NCBI RefSeq assembly: GCF_014117215.1
Contig: NZ_JACGXS010000003.1
Span: 1 to 64,000, forward strand
Reading direction: 5' to 3'
DNA length: 64,000 nucleotides
Origin: Stenotrophomonas tumulicola
GTDB lineage: Bacteria; Pseudomonadota; Gammaproteobacteria; Xanthomonadales; Xanthomonadaceae
Shown: one piece after another, positions 59,887 through 64,000 of the stretch
Layout: every line of letters begins with the position of its first letter
Position numbering within the stretch: position 1 is the first letter of the stretch
The notes under the pieces: generated by a model
What the model was told of the DNA's origin: nothing
Seen by the model: the letters and a program-made list of their open reading frames with translations, nothing else
Databases searched by the model: none
Translations under genes and position numbers: made by a program

Positions 59887-61017
59887 TCACGAACGGCGCG
59901 CCTTCAAGGTAACCAGCGTGATCTCCGATGGCACCCCGATGCGCGCGGCGAAACCCGGCCACAGCCCTGCGCCATTGCTCACGTACAGGGTCATGTCGCC
60001 GACCTGGTAGCGCCCCGACACGAATCCACCGTTGGCCTGCTTTACCAGCCGATCCATGCCCACGATATGGCCGCCATGCGTGTGCCCGGACAGCTGCAGC
60101 TTTACCCCGCGCGCGGCATTGGCCGCAGCCTGCAGCGGACGATGGTCGAGCAGGATCACCGGTGCACGCGGGTCAGCCCCCAGCAGCGCGGCATCCAGGT
60201 CCGGCATTGGCAGCCCGTAGCGTGCCGCCACCGGGTCGGTCACGCCGGCGATGGTCAGCGTTGCACCGTCGCGTCGCACTTCGGCATGCGTGTTCTCCAG
60301 TACCTGCATGCCCAGCCCGCGGAAGGCCTGCATCCAGTCGGCATACTGTGCGTAATACTCATGGTTTCCCGTAATGGCGATGACACCGTCCGGTGCCTGC
60401 AGTTCGCCCAGCGGACGATAGTCGTTGGCGCGCGCGGCCACCGTGCCATCGATCAGATCGCCGGTGATCACCACCAGGTCCGGGTGCAGCGCATTGCTCT
60501 CGGCCACCACCTTTTCCACCCAGTCACCGGTCAACTGGCGGCTGGCATGGATGTCGGTGAGCTGCAGCACACGGTAGCCATCGAACGCAGCAGGCAGGCC
60601 GGCAATCTCCACTTCGATGCTGCGCGGCTTCGGTACGGCCATGCCCTGGTTGACACCGAAGGCGCCCAGGCCCAGGGCCAGCACACCCGCAACCGGGCGC
60701 GGCCAGCGGCTGCGCAGCACGGCCACGCCCTTGGTCGAACGCAGCAGCCGCGCCACCAGCAAGGCGCCATCCAGCAGCAGCAGGAACAACGCGCCCAGCA
60801 GCAGCGCGGTGAAGCCGGTGGCCAGCGCGGCAATGGCCATCTTCGGGATTTCCGGCGACGCCATGGTGCCGGCGAACTGGGCGACGATGCGGTGATGCAG
60901 TGCCATCGCGAACACCAGCACGGACAGGACCAGGCGGACAGCCAGCGGCAGGCGCAATGGCCAGACCAGGCGCAGCACGACATACAGCGCAAGCAGGGAA
61001 GCAATGACACTCAGCAC
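59887..61017 (-). CDS. Membrane metallophosphoesterase
   Basis: A 376-aa protein with N-terminal membrane helices (SVIASLLALYVVLRLVWPLR, LAVRLVLSVLVFAMALHHRI, ALATGFTALLLGALFLLLLD and one more) and a C-terminal calcineurin-like phosphoesterase domain with all metal motifs: VLQLTDIHASRQLTG, VVITGDLIDGT, AITGNHEYYA, LLDHRP and LQLSGHTHGGHIVG. YaeI-like phosphodiesterases share this plan. I chose the GTG at 61017, as extending further gives a poor N-terminus. Confidence 0.87.
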   Translation of the reverse strand: MLSVIASLLALYVVLRLVWPLRLPLAVRLVLSVLVFAMALHHRIVAQFAGTMASPEIPKMAIAALATGFTALLLGALFLLLLDGALLVARLLRSTKGVAVLRSRWPRPVAGVLALGLGAFGVNQGMAVPKPRSIEVEIAGLPAAFDGYRVLQLTDIHASRQLTGDWVEKVVAESNALHPDLVVITGDLIDGTVAARANDYRPLGELQAPDGVIAITGNHEYYAQYADWMQAFRGLGMQVLENTHAEVRRDGATLTIAGVTDPVAARYGLPMPDLDAALLGADPRAPVILLDHRPLQAAANAARGVKLQLSGHTHGGHIVGMDRLVKQANGGFVSGRYQVGDMTLYVSNGAGLWPGFAARIGVPSEITLVTLKARRS

Positions 61018-61190
61018 GGGAGAGGTTCCAGCGAAGGGGCGGAAGGACGCTAGCCGCCCATCGTGACTGAAAAAGCAGCCCCAGGTGCATGGCGGAATGC
61101 ACTGTCCTGTTGCGTGCACCCAATGGCCGCGCACGCTTTCACAACATGCCCCCGTGCACGATGGAACAACTTCCTGACGGACATGCCCCC

Positions 61191-61850
61191 ATGAGCCATG
61201 TTTTCATCATCGGCGCCGCCGGCCAGGTTGGCCGCCACCTGGTCAAGCAGCTTGCCGCGCGCGGGCATCGCGTACGTGCCCTGCATCGCAAGCCGGAACA
61301 GGCCGGGACGCTGCAGCAGGACGGGGCCACGCCGGTTGCAGGCGATCTGCTGCAACTGGATGCCGATGCACTGGCAGCCCTGCTGGCGGGCAGCGAAACC
61401 ATGGTGTTCACCGCCGGAGCTGGCGGCAAAGGCGGCGAAGAGATGACCCGCGCCATCGACGGGCGCGGACTGGAGCTGGCGGTGGATGCGGCGCGCCGTG
61501 CCGGGGTCCGCCGGGTGCTGCTGGTTTCGGCGTTCCCGGAGGCCGGCCGCGCACAGCACCTGTCGGACACCTTCGAAACCTACATGGCGGTGAAGAAGCA
61601 GGCCGACGTCCATCTGGCCACTTCAGGATTGGACTGGGTCATCCTGCGCCCCGGCACGTTGACCGATTCGGCTGGAACCGGCCGGATCACCGCCGGCCCC
61701 GCCATTGCGTATGGCGACATTCCCCGCGAGGACGTTGCGGCCACGCTGGTGGCACTGGTGGAGCGTCCGCAGGTATCCCGGCAGATCATCGAGGTCACCG
61801 CCGGGCACACCGACATCCGTGAAGCGCTGGCGTACTGCAGCGGAACGTGA
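61191..61850 (+). CDS. NAD(P)-binding Rossmann protein, SDR/NmrA-like
   Basis: A 219-aa atypical SDR: VFIIGAAGQVGRHLVKQLAA at the N-terminus, GSETMVFTAGAGGKGGEEMT, VRRVLLVSAFPEAGRA and WVILRPGTLTDSAGTGRI. Probably a redox or flavin-reductase-like regulator, substrate unknown. ATG 61161 is an alternative start (adds 10 residues). Confidence 0.87.
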   Translation: MSHVFIIGAAGQVGRHLVKQLAARGHRVRALHRKPEQAGTLQQDGATPVAGDLLQLDADALAALLAGSETMVFTAGAGGKGGEEMTRAIDGRGLELAVDAARRAGVRRVLLVSAFPEAGRAQHLSDTFETYMAVKKQADVHLATSGLDWVILRPGTLTDSAGTGRITAGPAIAYGDIPREDVAATLVALVERPQVSRQIIEVTAGHTDIREALAYCSGT

Positions 61851-61905
61851 TCGCCACGCGATTACCCGGCCTGCCCGGAAGTACCCGGTCAGTGCTTTAC
61901 GTGCA

Positions 61906-62436
61906 TCACGGCCTGCCCACCCCAGGCCCACCTGGTGCAGCCACATCGGCATCGGCGCTGGGCTGCAGCTTCAGGCCAAGCACCAGCGGCTGCAGCATGT
62001 CCGGCGGAGGTGCCTGCGGCAACGGCTCGGCAGCCAGCAACGCCCGCAGATCGGCATCGACCCGGGCGTCGCCCAGACTGTCGAAGTCGCTGCGCGTAAT
62101 CTTTCCGTCGTCGGCAATCCATAGCCGTACCACCAGTTGGCGTGCCGCCTCGCCCGTGTGCGCGGCGTCCGTCCGCTGCTGCAGGCGCGCAATCAATGTG
62201 TCCGGTGCGCTGCCCAGCCGTGCCTGCAGATGCTCCCCCGCCATCGTTGCAAAGCTGATCCAGTGTTCAGGTACCTGCGCCTGCACGGGCAAGGTGCCTG
62301 CGGCCGCGGCCATCGCCGCGCCGGCAAACAGGCGCAGCCGCAGCCGCGCCAGCCAGCCCTGCTTCTGCGTTGCCGGACCTGCGTCGATACCCGGGTTCCC
62401 GTTCCTCTGCCTGCTGCCGCCCTGCATGTCGCTCAC
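61906..62436 (-). CDS. Hypothetical exported protein with TonB C-terminal-like region
   Basis: A 176-aa protein. It starts at GTG 62436 because GGAGG sits 4 bases upstream. A hydrophobic segment (LRLFAGAAMAAAAGTLPVQA, about residues 31-50) looks like a signal or anchor. The middle segment ARQLVVRLWIADDGKITRSD is like the first strand of a TonB C-terminal domain. No partner ExbB/ExbD or receptor is adjacent. Function cannot be assigned. Confidence 0.65.
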   Translation of the reverse strand: MSDMQGGSRQRNGNPGIDAGPATQKQGWLARLRLRLFAGAAMAAAAGTLPVQAQVPEHWISFATMAGEHLQARLGSAPDTLIARLQQRTDAAHTGEAARQLVVRLWIADDGKITRSDFDSLGDARVDADLRALLAAEPLPQAPPPDMLQPLVLGLKLQPSADADVAAPGGPGVGRP

Positions 62437-62522
62437 GCATCCTCCTTCCGCTGTCGGTCGCCCCCTTGCCTGCGGGTCAATGCGCAGGCAGGGCAATCGG
62501 ACATTCGAGTGCAAGATCGTGA

Positions 62523-64000
<1,478 letters not shown>

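Overview
The window is about 67% GC, densely coded and chromosomal. Its gene content (obgE/rpmA/rplU, uvrA, minCDE, purT, bpt, mqo, several S9 peptidases, OPT and POT peptide transporters) and its many GTAG-headed palindromes (GTAGCGCCGGGCCATGCCCGGCG and variants, the SMAG repeat family) point to Stenotrophomonas or a very close Xanthomonadaceae relative. No phage, transposase, integrase, CRISPR, rRNA or tRNA was recognised.

Layout. 0-6 kb: ribosomal/GTPase cluster (rplU-rpmA-obgE, minus strand) divergent from uvrA and a hotdog thioesterase, then a 90-bp tandem array. 6-9 kb: copper chaperone, crotonase-family enzyme, TesB thioesterase. 9-17.6 kb: secreted S9 peptidase, a sigma factor fused to membrane segments, a small secreted orphan, a five-EF-hand protein, leucyl transferase (bpt), a secreted endonuclease/phosphatase-fold lipoprotein and purT. 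17.6-20.9 kb: a five-gene operon (SPFH protein, ribbon-helix-helix regulator, DUF4177, hydrolase, PH-like membrane protein) with TGATATCA sites in its promoter. 21-29.3 kb: VanY-type peptidase, AlkA, DUF423, SRPBCC protein, a NarL-type two-component system, and GNAT-minCDE-HExxH protein. 29.4-41 kb: peptide-use region with three S9 peptidases, OPT and POT transporters. 41-51.4 kb: argO/argP, mqo, a TonB-dependent receptor behind a Fur-box-like site, nucleoside hydrolase, LysR/PfpI pair and an MFS transporter.

The most interesting region is 51.5-58.8 kb. On the plus strand, a DoxX protein, an exported precursor with four EG(K/Q)CG motifs followed by two EF-hands, an MNIO (DUF692) enzyme, a DUF2063 partner and a ferric-reductase-like membrane protein form an operon of the HvfABC/bufferin type, in which cysteines of a periplasmic RiPP are oxidatively modified to bind copper. 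Divergent from it lie a hydrolase, a CxxC redoxin and an OmpR-type two-component system, with an imperfect palindrome in the shared intergenic region. The EF-hand fusion on the precursor, the hairpin between precursor and enzyme genes, and the neighbouring regulator and redoxin are the parts that look least described.

58.9-64 kb: flavin-dependent LLM oxidoreductase, membrane metallophosphoesterase, NAD(P)-binding protein, a TonB-like orphan, an aldo/keto reductase and a flavodoxin cut by the right edge.

All calls are from reading motifs and context; no database search was run. Start codons were chosen by ribosome-binding sites, signal peptides and overlaps.
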